Below, piece by piece: positions 54,861-63,212 of a stretch of 64,000 bases of DNA. Position 1 is the first letter of the stretch. Each line of letters opens with the position of its first letter. The stretch covers positions 124,001 through 188,000 of the forward strand of contig SCOX01000007.1 of the NCBI GenBank assembly GCA_005503055.1. The letters are read 5' to 3'. The translations under genes and the position numbers were made by a program. Origin of the DNA: Lysobacteraceae bacterium P (GTDB taxonomy: Bacteria; Pseudomonadota; Gammaproteobacteria; Xanthomonadales; Xanthomonadaceae). The notes beneath the pieces were generated by a model. The model made no database searches, had not been told where the DNA came from, and worked only from the letters and a program-made list of their open reading frames with translations.

Positions 54861-56687
54861 ATGACGACACCCGTCCGTTCCGTGCTCGCCGCCGCCCTCG
54901 CGCTGGCGACCGCGCCGGCTTTCGCGCAGGACTATTCGCAGACCGTGTTCTTCGGCGACAGCCTCACCGACGCGGGCTACTTCCGCCCGGCGCTGGTGGC
55001 CCAGGGCGGCGCTTCGGCGGCGATCCTTGGCCGTTTCACCACGAACCCGGGCCTGGTCTGGGCGGAGCATGTGGCCACGGAGCTGGGCACCAACGCCGCA
55101 GCGTTCAACCAGGGCGGCACCAACTACGCCATCGGTGGCGCGATGGTGAGCACCGATCGCGCCGGCCTGACGCCGCAGCTGCCCACGCTGTCGTTGCGTT
55201 CGCAGATCACCCGCTACCTCGCCGCCAATGGTGGACGCGCCGACCCGAACGCCCTGTACACCGTATGGGGCGGCGCGAACGACCTGTTCGCCGCGGCCGT
55301 CGCGCCCGCGCAGGCCCAGGCGATCGTCGGTGCCGCCGTGACCGGTCAGGTGACCAACGTCATGACGCTGCAGAACGCCGGTGCGCAGTACATCCTCGTG
55401 CCGAACGTTCCGGACCTGGGCATCACGCCGCAGTTCCGCGCGGGGGGTGCCGCCAATGCCGCCGCCGGAACGGCGCTGGCGACGGCCTACAACAACGGTC
55501 TGTTCAGCGGACTGACCTCGCAGGGCGCGCGCTTCATTCCGGTCGACACCTTCCACCTGCTGCAGGAAATCGTCGCCAACCCGGCCCCGTACGGCTTCAC
55601 CAACACCACCGGCACGGCCTGCAACCCGCAGGTCACCGCGCAATCGCTCACCTGCAATCCAGGCACCTATGCCACTCCGAACGCGCCGGACACCTATGTC
55701 TTCGCCGACGGCGTGCATCCCACGACCAAGGCGCATGAAATCGTGGCCGACTATGCGCTGTCGTTGCTCGACGCACCGCGCCAGCTCGCCGTGCTGCCGC
55801 ACTCCGAGGCGATGGTCGGCCGTGCGCGCGCCGAACGGGTCGGCGCGCAGGCCGCGTCGCGTCCCGATGTCGAGGGCATGCGCTGGTGGGCCGACGTGCG
55901 CGGCGACTCGCAGCGCTACGGCAACGGCGACAACTACGACGGCTTCGGTCCGACGCTGAGCGTTGGCCTCGACTGGGCCAATGAGGAGCTCGTCTACGGC
56001 GGCTTCGTCGGCTATGGCCAGCAGAAGATGGACTGGGGCCTCAACCGCGGCCAGTTCGACCAGGACGACGCCAGCCTCGGCGGCTACCTGGCCTGGACGA
56101 GCGGCGCGGCATGGTTGAACGGACAGGTCAGCTACACCTGGATCTCCTACGACGTGGACCGCCGCGTGAACCTGGGCCCGACCTCGCGCGTGCACAGCGG
56201 CTCACCGGACGGCACCAACCTCACCGCCGCGCTCAACGCCGGCTGGAACTTCGGCGAAGGCTCGTTCAAGCACGGCCCGGTCATGCAGTTGCTCTCGCAG
56301 ACGATCGAAGTGGACGCCTACGACGAAAACAGCACCGAAGCGACTGCGCTGTCGTTCGGCAAGCAGGAATTCGACTCGCTGATCGGCAGCGTCGGCTGGC
56401 AGGTCAATTACGCCATCAACGACCACGTCCAGCCCTACGCCAAGCTCACCTACGACCACGAGTTCGAGGACAGCGCCGACGAGGCCACCGCCTCGCTGCG
56501 CTCGCTCCCCGGCGTGGGCGCGTACGCGGTGCGTGGCCTGTCCTACGACCAGGACTACGGCACGCTGGTGATGGGCGCGCGCACGCAGTTGTTCGGCCTG
56601 CAGACCGACATCGGCACCAGCCTTACGGTCGCGCAGAAGGGCGGCAACGACGCCACGCTGTTCGTCAGCTTCGGCGGTGGCTTCTGA
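54861..56687 (+). CDS. GDSL-family esterase autotransporter
   Basis: A 608-residue type Va autotransporter with a signal peptide (VLAAALALATAPAFAQ). The passenger is a GDSL lipase/esterase with block I FFGDSLTDAGYF (catalytic Ser), the Gly-Gly-Asn block VWGGANDLF, and the Asp/His block DGVHPTTKAHEIVADY. The C-terminal 280 residues are a 12-strand barrel ending ATLFVSFGGGF with the terminal Phe. It resembles EstA/ApeE surface esterases, which can affect motility and rhamnolipid or lipid use. The start was chosen at MTTPVRSVLAAAL; the very long upstream frame runs antisense over thiG. Confidence 0.94.
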   Translation: MTTPVRSVLAAALALATAPAFAQDYSQTVFFGDSLTDAGYFRPALVAQGGASAAILGRFTTNPGLVWAEHVATELGTNAAAFNQGGTNYAIGGAMVSTDRAGLTPQLPTLSLRSQITRYLAANGGRADPNALYTVWGGANDLFAAAVAPAQAQAIVGAAVTGQVTNVMTLQNAGAQYILVPNVPDLGITPQFRAGGAANAAAGTALATAYNNGLFSGLTSQGARFIPVDTFHLLQEIVANPAPYGFTNTTGTACNPQVTAQSLTCNPGTYATPNAPDTYVFADGVHPTTKAHEIVADYALSLLDAPRQLAVLPHSEAMVGRARAERVGAQAASRPDVEGMRWWADVRGDSQRYGNGDNYDGFGPTLSVGLDWANEELVYGGFVGYGQQKMDWGLNRGQFDQDDASLGGYLAWTSGAAWLNGQVSYTWISYDVDRRVNLGPTSRVHSGSPDGTNLTAALNAGWNFGEGSFKHGPVMQLLSQTIEVDAYDENSTEATALSFGKQEFDSLIGSVGWQVNYAINDHVQPYAKLTYDHEFEDSADEATASLRSLPGVGAYAVRGLSYDQDYGTLVMGARTQLFGLQTDIGTSLTVAQKGGNDATLFVSFGGGF

Positions 56688-56710
56688 CGAACCGGTCTGC
56701 CTGAACCGGC

Positions 56711-56745
56711 ACGCGGCGTCCGGGACTGTTCCACGGACGCCGCGT
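56711..56745 (+). terminator. Hairpin after the GDSL autotransporter gene
   Basis: ACGCGGCGTCCG, 11-base loop, CGGACGCCGCGT: a perfect 12-bp stem 24 bases after the stop, followed only by TTGCC, so a weak intrinsic or structural terminator. Confidence 0.6.
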
Positions 56746-56783
56746 TGCCAAGTCTCCGCGCGGGGGCATAGACTTCGCCGCGT

Positions 56784-56857
56784 GCGGGTGTAGTTCAATG
56801 GTAGAACTGCAGCTTCCCAAGCTGCTAGCGTGGGTTCGATTCCCATCACCCGCTCCA
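56784..56857 (+). tRNA. tRNA-Gly (anticodon CCC)
   Basis: A complete 74-base cloverleaf. Acceptor GCGGGTG pairs with CACCCGC; D arm GTTC/GAAC; anticodon stem GCAGC/GCTGC around loop TTCCCAA, giving anticodon CCC (codon GGG); T arm TGGG-TTCGATT-CCCA; discriminator T and an encoded CCA end. It stands alone between two protein genes. Confidence 0.96.
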
Positions 56858-56928
56858 AACAATTGCGACGGCGGCCTGCTTTACAGTGGCCGCCGTTTTT
56901 GTCTTTCAGGCAATGTCCTGGAGGCGCG

Positions 56929-57459
56929 ATGGCAAGCAAGATCGTGCTCGGTTGGCGTGAGTGGGCGGCCCTGCCTGACCTGGGCATCGGGCGGCTGCGG
57001 GCGAAGGTCGACAGCGGCGCGCGCAGTTCTGCGCTGCACGTGGACTCGCAATGGAAGTTCGTCGAGCAGGGCCAGCCGTGGGTCGGCTTCTGCCTCAGCC
57101 CCGGTAACGGTGCCGGCAGGATCGAGGCGGCGGCGCCCGTGCTCGATGAGCGCGAGGTCACCGACTCGGGCGGCCACTGCACGCGGCGGGTGTTCGTGCG
57201 CACGACGCTGGCCCTGGCCGGCGTGCAGCGCGAGATTGAAATCAACCTGTCGGATCGGCGGGGGATGCTGTTCCCGATGTTGTTGGGGCGCACCGCGCTG
57301 GCTCGAATGTTCACGGTCGATCCGGGACGTTCGTTCCTGCATGGCCGTCCCGGGCGCCGGGAGCCCGGCGTCGCCTTCGAACGCCCGCGTCCCGTCACGG
57401 CGCAGGGCGAACCGCCGTACTCACTTCCACTTCCACCTTCTCACCGCCGTCCCTCATGA
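56929..57459 (+). CDS. RimB/retropepsin-like ATP-grasp-associated protease (Zn_protease family)
   Basis: A 176-residue protein of the family formerly called ATP-dependent zinc protease (PF05618), now known as retropepsin-like. The start [20 protein letters not shown] has GGAGG just upstream and is family-typical; the signature [13 protein letters not shown] (catalytic-type D-S-G) is at about residues 23-35. In relatives (RimB) it trims the poly-glutamate tails that RimK adds to ribosomal protein S6. Its stop overlaps the rimK start by 4 bp, which supports that pairing. Confidence 0.85.
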   Translation: MASKIVLGWREWAALPDLGIGRLRAKVDSGARSSALHVDSQWKFVEQGQPWVGFCLSPGNGAGRIEAAAPVLDEREVTDSGGHCTRRVFVRTTLALAGVQREIEINLSDRRGMLFPMLLGRTALARMFTVDPGRSFLHGRPGRREPGVAFERPRPVTAQGEPPYSLPLPPSHRRPS

Positions 57460-58361
57460 AACTCGCGATCCTTTCGCGCAACAGCAAACTCTATTCGACG
57501 CGCCGCCTGGTGGAGGCCGCCCGCGAGCATGGCCACAGCGTCCGTGTGCTCGATCCGCTGCGCTGCTACATGCGCATCGCCAGCGACGGGTTCAGCATGC
57601 GCTACAAGGGCAAGCCGATCTCGGGCTACCAGGCGGTGATCCCGCGCATCGGCGCCTCCATCACGCGCTACGGCTCGGCCGTGCTACGCCAGTTCGAGCT
57701 GATGGGCACCTTTACACCCAATTCCTCCGACGCGGTCCTGCGCGCGCGCGACAAGCTGCGCTGCCATCAGTTGCTGGCGGCCGAGCACATCGGCCTGCCG
57801 ACGACCGTCTTCGGCGACAACCCCGACGACACGCACGACCTGCTCTCGATGCTCGGCGCGCCGCCGCACGTCATCAAGCTCAACGAAGGCACGCAGGGCG
57901 CCGGCGTGATGCTGACCGAGAAGCTGTCCGCCTCGCAGGGCGTCATCGAAGCGCTGCGCGGGCTGTACGCCAATTTCCTGGTGCAGGAATACATCGAGGA
58001 GGCGCGCGGCGCGGACCTTCGCTGCTTCGTCGTCGGCGGTCGCGTGGTGGCGGCAATGAAGCGCCAGGCGCCCAAGGGCGACTTCCGCTCCAACCTGCAT
58101 CGTGGCGGCACAGCCAAGGGCGTCGGTGCGAGCGCAGCGGAAGAAGATGTCGCGATCCGGGCATCGCGCGTGCTCGGACTCGGCGTCGCCGGCGTCGATC
58201 TGATCCGTTCGCGACGCGGCCCGTTGGTGCTCGAAGTCAACGCATCGCCGGGACTGGAGGGGATCGAGGACGCCAGCGGCGTGGACGTGGCCGGGGAGAT
58301 CGTCACCTATTTGGCCGAACGGATCCGGCGAAAGGCCGCCAAACGGGCTGCATCTCGCTGA
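57456..58361 (+). CDS. rimK: ATP-grasp ribosomal protein S6--glutamate ligase RimK
   Basis: RimK adds glutamates to the C-terminus of ribosomal protein S6. The 301-residue ATP-grasp protein shows [73 protein letters not shown] and the metal-binding end [15 protein letters not shown], all typical. It is translationally coupled to the upstream protease gene (ATGA). Confidence 0.92.
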   Translation: MKLAILSRNSKLYSTRRLVEAAREHGHSVRVLDPLRCYMRIASDGFSMRYKGKPISGYQAVIPRIGASITRYGSAVLRQFELMGTFTPNSSDAVLRARDKLRCHQLLAAEHIGLPTTVFGDNPDDTHDLLSMLGAPPHVIKLNEGTQGAGVMLTEKLSASQGVIEALRGLYANFLVQEYIEEARGADLRCFVVGGRVVAAMKRQAPKGDFRSNLHRGGTAKGVGASAAEEDVAIRASRVLGLGVAGVDLIRSRRGPLVLEVNASPGLEGIEDASGVDVAGEIVTYLAERIRRKAAKRAASR

Positions 58362-58439
58362 AGTTGCTGTTCGCGGCGGATAAGCGCGTTTTCGACGAAG
58401 TTTGGCAATGCCGCCGTCTTCACGTCGACTTTTCGCTGA

Positions 58440-58620
58440 AGAATAACGGAACTTTAACGGTCGATTTTAACGACCGTTTAATCGAATACGGCGTAGCCTG
58501 TCCCTACCGCAGCACTGCCGCTCTTCCTCGTCAGCACTCTGGTCGATGCAGGTTACGGTAATCGGGGCAATACCCTTTTTGGCCCAGGCACGGTGGCCCC
58601 GTGTCTGGGCCTTTGTTTTT
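58440..58620 (+). ncRNA. Candidate small RNA or long 3' UTR ending in a strong terminator
   Basis: The 424-base gap after rimK contains an AT-richer stretch with a perfect hairpin AACGGTCG-ATTTTAA-CGACCGTT (about 58456-58478), then 100 bases with no open frame, then a strong intrinsic terminator. The terminator is over 200 bases from the rimK stop, farther than usual for a gene end. A small RNA is one explanation; I could not identify a known family or a confident promoter. Confidence 0.3.
58581..58620 (+). terminator. Strong rho-independent terminator
   Basis: GGCCCAGGCACGG, loop TGGC, CCCGTGTCTGGGCC form a long stem followed by TTTGTTTTT. It is among the clearest intrinsic terminators in the window, on the plus strand, between rimK and the response-regulator gene. 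Confidence 0.9.
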
Positions 58621-58785
58621 CCTGCGATCCGGCCTTGGCGCCCGCGACCGCGTCTGCAAGCGGTGATCGGCGCACTGCGATCGCTCTGGCAGAATCGTTA
58701 AGCTCAACCTCGACGGGCGCATTCATGCCATGCGGAACCATGGCCAGGCCCGGCGGTCGAACGCCCATTACCCAGGAAAGGTCAC

Positions 58786-59466
58786 ATGCGCATTCTCGTC
58801 ATCGAAGACAACCAGGACATCGCCGCCAACCTCGGAGACTTTCTCGAGGATCGCGGCCACACCGTCGATTTCGCGGCCGACGGCGTCACCGGCCTGCACC
58901 TGGCGGTGGTCCATGACTTCGACGCGATCGTGCTCGACCTGAACTTGCCGGGGCTCGACGGCCTGGAGGTCTGCCGCAAGCTGCGCAACGAAGCGCGCAA
59001 GCAGACGCCGGTGCTGATGCTGACCGCGCGCGACAGCCTGGAGAACAAGCTGGCCGGATTCGACTCCGGCGCCGACGACTACCTCATCAAGCCCTTCGCG
59101 CTGCAGGAAGTGGAGGTGCGTCTGAACGCGCTGTCCCGCCGCGGCCGCGGCGTGCAGACGCGCGTGCTCAACGTCGCCGATCTGGAATACAACCTCGACA
59201 CGCTGGAAGTGCGCCGACAGGCCAAGCTGCTGCAGCTCAACCCGACCGCGCTGAAGATCCTGCAGGCGCTGATGGAGGCCTCGCCGGCCGTCGTCACGCG
59301 ACAGGAGCTGGAAACCCGGGTCTGGGGCGAAGAGCTGCCCGATTCGGACAGCCTGCGTGTGCACATCCATGGCCTGCGCGCGGTGGTCGACAAACCCTTC
59401 GACGTGCCGCTGATCCAGACCCGCCATGGCATCGGTTACCGCATCGCCGCGCCCGACAACGGCTGA
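58786..59466 (+). CDS. OmpR/PhoB-family response regulator
   Basis: A 226-residue regulator: receiver domain with ILVIEDNQDIAANLG, phosphoacceptor in AIVLDLNLPGLDG and Lys in YLIKPFAL, then a winged-helix DNA-binding domain (LNPTALKILQALMEASPAVV, DSLRVHIHGLRAVVDKP, TRHGIGYRIA). It is encoded 4 bases upstream of its sensor kinase. It resembles the RaxR/PhoP-like group of xanthomonads, but regulated genes cannot be told from sequence. Confidence 0.93.
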   Translation: MRILVIEDNQDIAANLGDFLEDRGHTVDFAADGVTGLHLAVVHDFDAIVLDLNLPGLDGLEVCRKLRNEARKQTPVLMLTARDSLENKLAGFDSGADDYLIKPFALQEVEVRLNALSRRGRGVQTRVLNVADLEYNLDTLEVRRQAKLLQLNPTALKILQALMEASPAVVTRQELETRVWGEELPDSDSLRVHIHGLRAVVDKPFDVPLIQTRHGIGYRIAAPDNG

Positions 59467-59470
59467 CCGG

Positions 59471-60817
59471 ATGGCGGCGGCCGACGAACCCGCGCCTGCG
59501 TTCAAGCGCACGCGCTTCCGGCGGCAGCTTCGCAGCCGAATCATTCTCGCCTTCGTGCTGCTGGGCTTCGGCCTGACGGCGATGTTCGCGTGGGCGACCA
59601 ACTGGACGCGCAATCGCGTGGAGAACCAGCTGGTCGAGGACGTGATGAACCGGAATATCGAACAGGCGGCGCGCCAGTTCGAGCTCGATCCGGACAATCC
59701 GCAGTTCGCCGTCGACCAGATCCGCGCGTATGTCTATCCGATCGACAAGATCGATTCGGTGCGGCTGAACTGGCCGGAGTGGTACGAACTGCGCGACGGC
59801 ATCTACGGCATGACCGGCGTCGCCAATGGCGAGCCATTCGCTTACAAGCTGGCCGTGCGCAAGACGCCCAAGGCGTGGTTCTTCCTGGCCTACGACATGT
59901 CGCAGGCGACGCGCGGCGAAGCGCAGTTCCAGCGGGCGATCTGGGGCGCCGTGTTCCTGTTCACGCTGCTGTCGCTGTTGGTGGGCTGGTGGTCCGCCTC
60001 GCGCGTGATGAGCCCGGTGACGGAACTGGCCAACCGCCTCAAACAGTCCGGCCGCAGCGCCGAGCCGGAAGGCCTGGCATCGCATTTCCCCAGCGACGAA
60101 GTGGGCCAGCTCGCCGAGGCGCTGGACGATTACGCCGAACGCCTGACCGAAGTGGTGCAGCGCGACCGCGAGTTCAATGCCGACGTCAGCCACGAGCTGC
60201 GCACGCCGCTGGCGGTGATCAAGGGCGCGGTCGAGTTGCTGCTCTCGCGCTCGGACGTGGACGAGAAGACGCGCAACCGTCTGCTGCGCATCCAGCGCGC
60301 CGAACAGCAATGCACCGACCTCATCAGCGCGCTGCTGCTGCTCTCGCGCAACGAGCGCGGCCACGGCGCGACCGACGTAGCGCGCGTCGCCGAGCAGTTG
60401 CTCGACGCGCACCGCGCGCAACTCGGCGGCAAGCCGCTGGAGCTGCGCATCGAGGGCGAGCCGAGCCTGATCGTCGATGCACCCGAAGCGGCGGTGTCGG
60501 TCGCGCTGGGCAATCTTGTCGGCAACGCGGTGAAGTACTCGACCGAAGGCGACGTGGTGGTGCGTATCGGCCGGCGCTCGGTCGATGTGACCGACTCCGG
60601 CCCGGGCCTCAGCCCCGAGGACGCGGCCAAGTTGTTCCAGCGCGGTTATCGCGGCACGCATGCCGGGCACTCGCAGGGCGGCGGCATCGGTCTGTCGATC
60701 GTGCGTCGCCTGTGTGCTTTGTACTCGTGGGATGTGCAGGTGCGGCCGGGTGGCGAGCGCGGCGTGGTGGCGACGCTCACGTTCGATTCGCCGTTGATCT
60801 CGATTCCAGCCGGCTAG
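59471..60817 (+). CDS. Membrane sensor histidine kinase
   Basis: A 448-residue partner kinase. Two membrane helices (IILAFVLLGFGLTAMFAWA, about 25-45; AIWGAVFLFTLLSLLVGWW, about 162-182) enclose a periplasmic sensor of about 115 residues. HAMP follows, then HisKA with FNADVSHELRTPLAVIKG and HATPase with GNLVGNAVKYS, DSGPGLSP and QGGGIGLSIVRR. The start MAAADEPAPAFKR was taken because it lies 4 bases after the regulator stop; upstream codons overlap the regulator gene. Confidence 0.92.
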   Translation: MAAADEPAPAFKRTRFRRQLRSRIILAFVLLGFGLTAMFAWATNWTRNRVENQLVEDVMNRNIEQAARQFELDPDNPQFAVDQIRAYVYPIDKIDSVRLNWPEWYELRDGIYGMTGVANGEPFAYKLAVRKTPKAWFFLAYDMSQATRGEAQFQRAIWGAVFLFTLLSLLVGWWSASRVMSPVTELANRLKQSGRSAEPEGLASHFPSDEVGQLAEALDDYAERLTEVVQRDREFNADVSHELRTPLAVIKGAVELLLSRSDVDEKTRNRLLRIQRAEQQCTDLISALLLLSRNERGHGATDVARVAEQLLDAHRAQLGGKPLELRIEGEPSLIVDAPEAAVSVALGNLVGNAVKYSTEGDVVVRIGRRSVDVTDSGPGLSPEDAAKLFQRGYRGTHAGHSQGGGIGLSIVRRLCALYSWDVQVRPGGERGVVATLTFDSPLISIPAG

Positions 60818-60841
60818 CCACAGCGTCGGTAGCGAATGAAG

Positions 60842-60871
60842 CGAAGAAGGCGCCTTTCGGCGCCTTCTTCG
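60842..60871. terminator. Bidirectional terminator between kinase and ilvE
   Basis: CGAAGAAGGCGCC, loop TTTC, GGCGCCTTCTTCG: a perfect 13-bp stem between converging genes, with short A/T-rich arms (GAAGAA/TTCTTC) that supply T runs on both strands. Confidence 0.85.
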
Positions 60872-60884
60872 TATCGCAGAAACC

Positions 60885-61805
60885 TTACAGCGGCTCCAAC
60901 CAGCCGTACTTGTCGGGGGTGCGGCCATCGAACAGGCCAAAGAACAGCTCCTGGATCTGGCGGGTCACCGGCCCCGGCTTGCCCGTGCCGACCTGGCGGC
61001 CGTCGACCGAGCGGATCGGCGTGATCTCCGCCGCCGTGCCGCACATGAACAACTCGTCGCACAGGTAGAGGTATTCGCGCGGCAGGTCGCGTTCGACCAC
61101 TTCGATGCCGGCATCGCGGGCGAGCCTGATGATCGTGTTGCGGGTCAGGCCGTTGAGCAGGGCGGCGCTGACCGGAGTGGTGTGCAGCGTGCCGTTGAAG
61201 ACCAGGAACAGGTTCTCGCCCGCGCCTTCCGACAGCAGGCCCGTGGACGCCAGCGCGATGCCCTCGCCGAAGCCCAGGCGACGCGCCTCGCGCGCGACCA
61301 GCTGCCCGGACAGGTAATTGCCGCCGGCCTTTGCGCCGGCCGGGATGGTGTTCGGCGCGAAGCGCTGCCAACTCGACACGCAGGCATCGATGCCCTGGTC
61401 GAGCACGCTCGCGCCCAGATACTGGCCCATCTTCCAGGTGGCGACGGCGACGTCGGTCGGCGTGTCGGCCGACAGGCCGAAGCCGCCCAGGCCACGGTAT
61501 GCGACCGGGCGCAGGTAGTCGGTGGTGTTGTCGTTGGCCTTGAGCACTTCGCGGCAGGCGGCGTTGATCTGCTCCAGCGAGTACGGGATCGCCATGTCGT
61601 AGATCTTGGCCGAGGCGAACAGGCGCGTGTTGTGGTCGGTGAGGCGGAAGATCACCGGGCCGTTGGGCGTCTGGTAGCTGCGGATGCCTTCGAACACCGA
61701 CGAGCCGTAGTGCAGCGCGTGCGACATCACGTGCGTGGTGGCCTCGGCCCAGCGCTTGATCGCGCCGTTGTGCCAGATCCAGTCGGGGTATTGCATCGGC
61801 GACAT
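60885..61805 (-). CDS. ilvE: Branched-chain amino acid aminotransferase IlvE
   Basis: A 306-residue PLP-dependent class IV aminotransferase that makes or degrades leucine, isoleucine and valine. Signatures: MSHALHYGSSVFEGIRSYQT, DYLRPVAYRGLGGFGL, PNTIPAGAKAGGNYLSGQL containing the PLP Lys, EGAGENLFLVFNG and FMCGTAAEITPIRSVDGRQV. Full length and undamaged; it stands alone with a terminator at its 3' end. Confidence 0.95.
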   Translation of the reverse strand: MSPMQYPDWIWHNGAIKRWAEATTHVMSHALHYGSSVFEGIRSYQTPNGPVIFRLTDHNTRLFASAKIYDMAIPYSLEQINAACREVLKANDNTTDYLRPVAYRGLGGFGLSADTPTDVAVATWKMGQYLGASVLDQGIDACVSSWQRFAPNTIPAGAKAGGNYLSGQLVAREARRLGFGEGIALASTGLLSEGAGENLFLVFNGTLHTTPVSAALLNGLTRNTIIRLARDAGIEVVERDLPREYLYLCDELFMCGTAAEITPIRSVDGRQVGTGKPGPVTRQIQELFFGLFDGRTPDKYGWLEPL

Positions 61806-61881
61806 CCGTCAGGGGGAAACCGCTATTGTGCCTCGCCCCGCGGCCCCGCCCCAAACGGCGTGCCTTGCCGGTCCGGGCGCC

Positions 61882-62496
61882 TCAGCCCTTGATCCACCAG
61901 CAGCCGAAATGCTTCTGCAGGCCGAAGACCGTGCGCGCCGAGGCGATCCCGTTGCCCTGCGTCTGCTCCACGCGCACGGCGATCGGTTCGCGCGGTCGCG
62001 GCGCAGGCGCGGCGGTGGAGGCGGCGGCGGTGGAGACGACTTCGGGGGCGTCCTCGAAGGCGGGGTAGGGCGGCGCGGCCTCCGACGGCTGCGGTGCGTC
62101 GTCCGGCATCACCGGAACGATGTCCATCACCTGCCGCTGCACGATCGCGTCGAGCCGTTCCATCACGTTGTACGCGCTGCCGCCGGACATGCCGGCCCAG
62201 TGGTAGACGCCCGCCAAGCGGTTGGCGTCGTGGGCGTCGAAGGCCCCCTGCATCTCGAACAACAGGTCGTCGACGTTGCGGGCGCAGCCGCCACCGCGCT
62301 TCTTTTCGACGTTGCCGGTCGCCGCCGCGCGCTGCTCGACCTGTTCGACGCCGCCGACTTCGGTGCAACCCCGATCGGTGAACACGCTCTGCCCATCGGG
62401 CGTGATGCAGTGGCGGACCTGTGCCCATGTCGCCCCGGACCAGGCGAGCAGCGACAGCAGGCACAGCGCGAACAACGGGCGCAGCAGGACGGGCAT
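61882..62496 (-). CDS. Secreted DUF4124-type protein (paralogue 1)
   Basis: A 204-residue exported protein with a signal peptide (LFALCLLSLLAWSGATWAQ) and a short N-terminal domain RHCITPDGQSVFTDRGC, typical of DUF4124 (Y/H-x-C-x-x-x-D-G-x-x-x-F/Y-T-D). The rest holds VDDLLFEMQGAFDAHDANRL and ends in FGCWWIKG, with Pro/Ala-rich linker in between. The function is unknown. It shares architecture with the next gene and is in tandem with it. Confidence 0.8.
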   Translation of the reverse strand: MPVLLRPLFALCLLSLLAWSGATWAQVRHCITPDGQSVFTDRGCTEVGGVEQVEQRAAATGNVEKKRGGGCARNVDDLLFEMQGAFDAHDANRLAGVYHWAGMSGGSAYNVMERLDAIVQRQVMDIVPVMPDDAPQPSEAAPPYPAFEDAPEVVSTAAASTAAPAPRPREPIAVRVEQTQGNGIASARTVFGLQKHFGCWWIKG

Positions 62497-62561
62497 CGGC
62501 GCAGACTAGCGGGCAGGCTGTCGTCCGGACAGTGCGTGGATCGCACTCCCGCCAAGAGCAT

Positions 62562-63137
62562 TCAGAAGCGCACGAAATAGCAACCGGCGTAACGCTCGAC
62601 GCCGACTTCCATCACACGCTGCGGCTGGGCGAAGGTGAGTTGCATCGCGCCGGCATCGGTGCCGGCCAGTCCCGGCCAGAAGCTGGCATCGGTGAGCGAT
62701 TGCCGCATCAACTGCTGCAGGCGGTTCATCACCGCGTGCGCCTGGCGGTGGCGCAGGCCGAGCCAGTGCACGCTCTCGGCGAGCCGGTTCACATCGCCCA
62801 TCGCGAACGACGCCACCAGGTCCATAGACAACTGCCCGGGGCTGCGTGCGCATCCGCCCTGCGGCGCACGGCGCGTCCGGATCGCGGTGCCGAGCGAACG
62901 GGCGTGGGACGTATCGGAATTGAACACCGCGTCGTCCATCGTCAGGCGATTGAGGAGCTCAGACGACATCGGCGCCGGTTTGGCGTCGAAGGCGGCGCAG
63001 GCACTGTCGGTGTAGACGGCCATGCCGTCCGGCGTCTGGCAGCGATGGATGCCGCCAGCGGCGTGAGCGGGAGCGAACACGCACGCCAGCGCGACCAGCA
63101 GGCTCGATACCACCGCCAAGAATCGCGGCGCATTCAT
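62562..63137 (-). CDS. Secreted DUF4124-type protein (paralogue 2)
   Basis: A 191-residue exported protein: signal peptide (FLAVVSSLLVALACVFAPAHA), HRCQTPDGMAVYTDSACAAF (DUF4124 type), a GGCARSPGQLSMDLVASF segment that parallels GGGCARNVDDLLFEMQGAF of the neighbour, and the C-terminal AGCYFVRF paralleling FGCWWIKG. Clearly a diverged duplicate of the adjacent gene. The function is unknown. Confidence 0.82.
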   Translation of the reverse strand: MNAPRFLAVVSSLLVALACVFAPAHAAGGIHRCQTPDGMAVYTDSACAAFDAKPAPMSSELLNRLTMDDAVFNSDTSHARSLGTAIRTRRAPQGGCARSPGQLSMDLVASFAMGDVNRLAESVHWLGLRHRQAHAVMNRLQQLMRQSLTDASFWPGLAGTDAGAMQLTFAQPQRVMEVGVERYAGCYFVRF

Positions 63138-63212
63138 GTTTTGGCCCGGGGGGAGCGGGAGCGGTCATCGTCCCCCCGGCACCGTCAATGCCGCGTGTGA
63201 GTTCGCGCGGTT

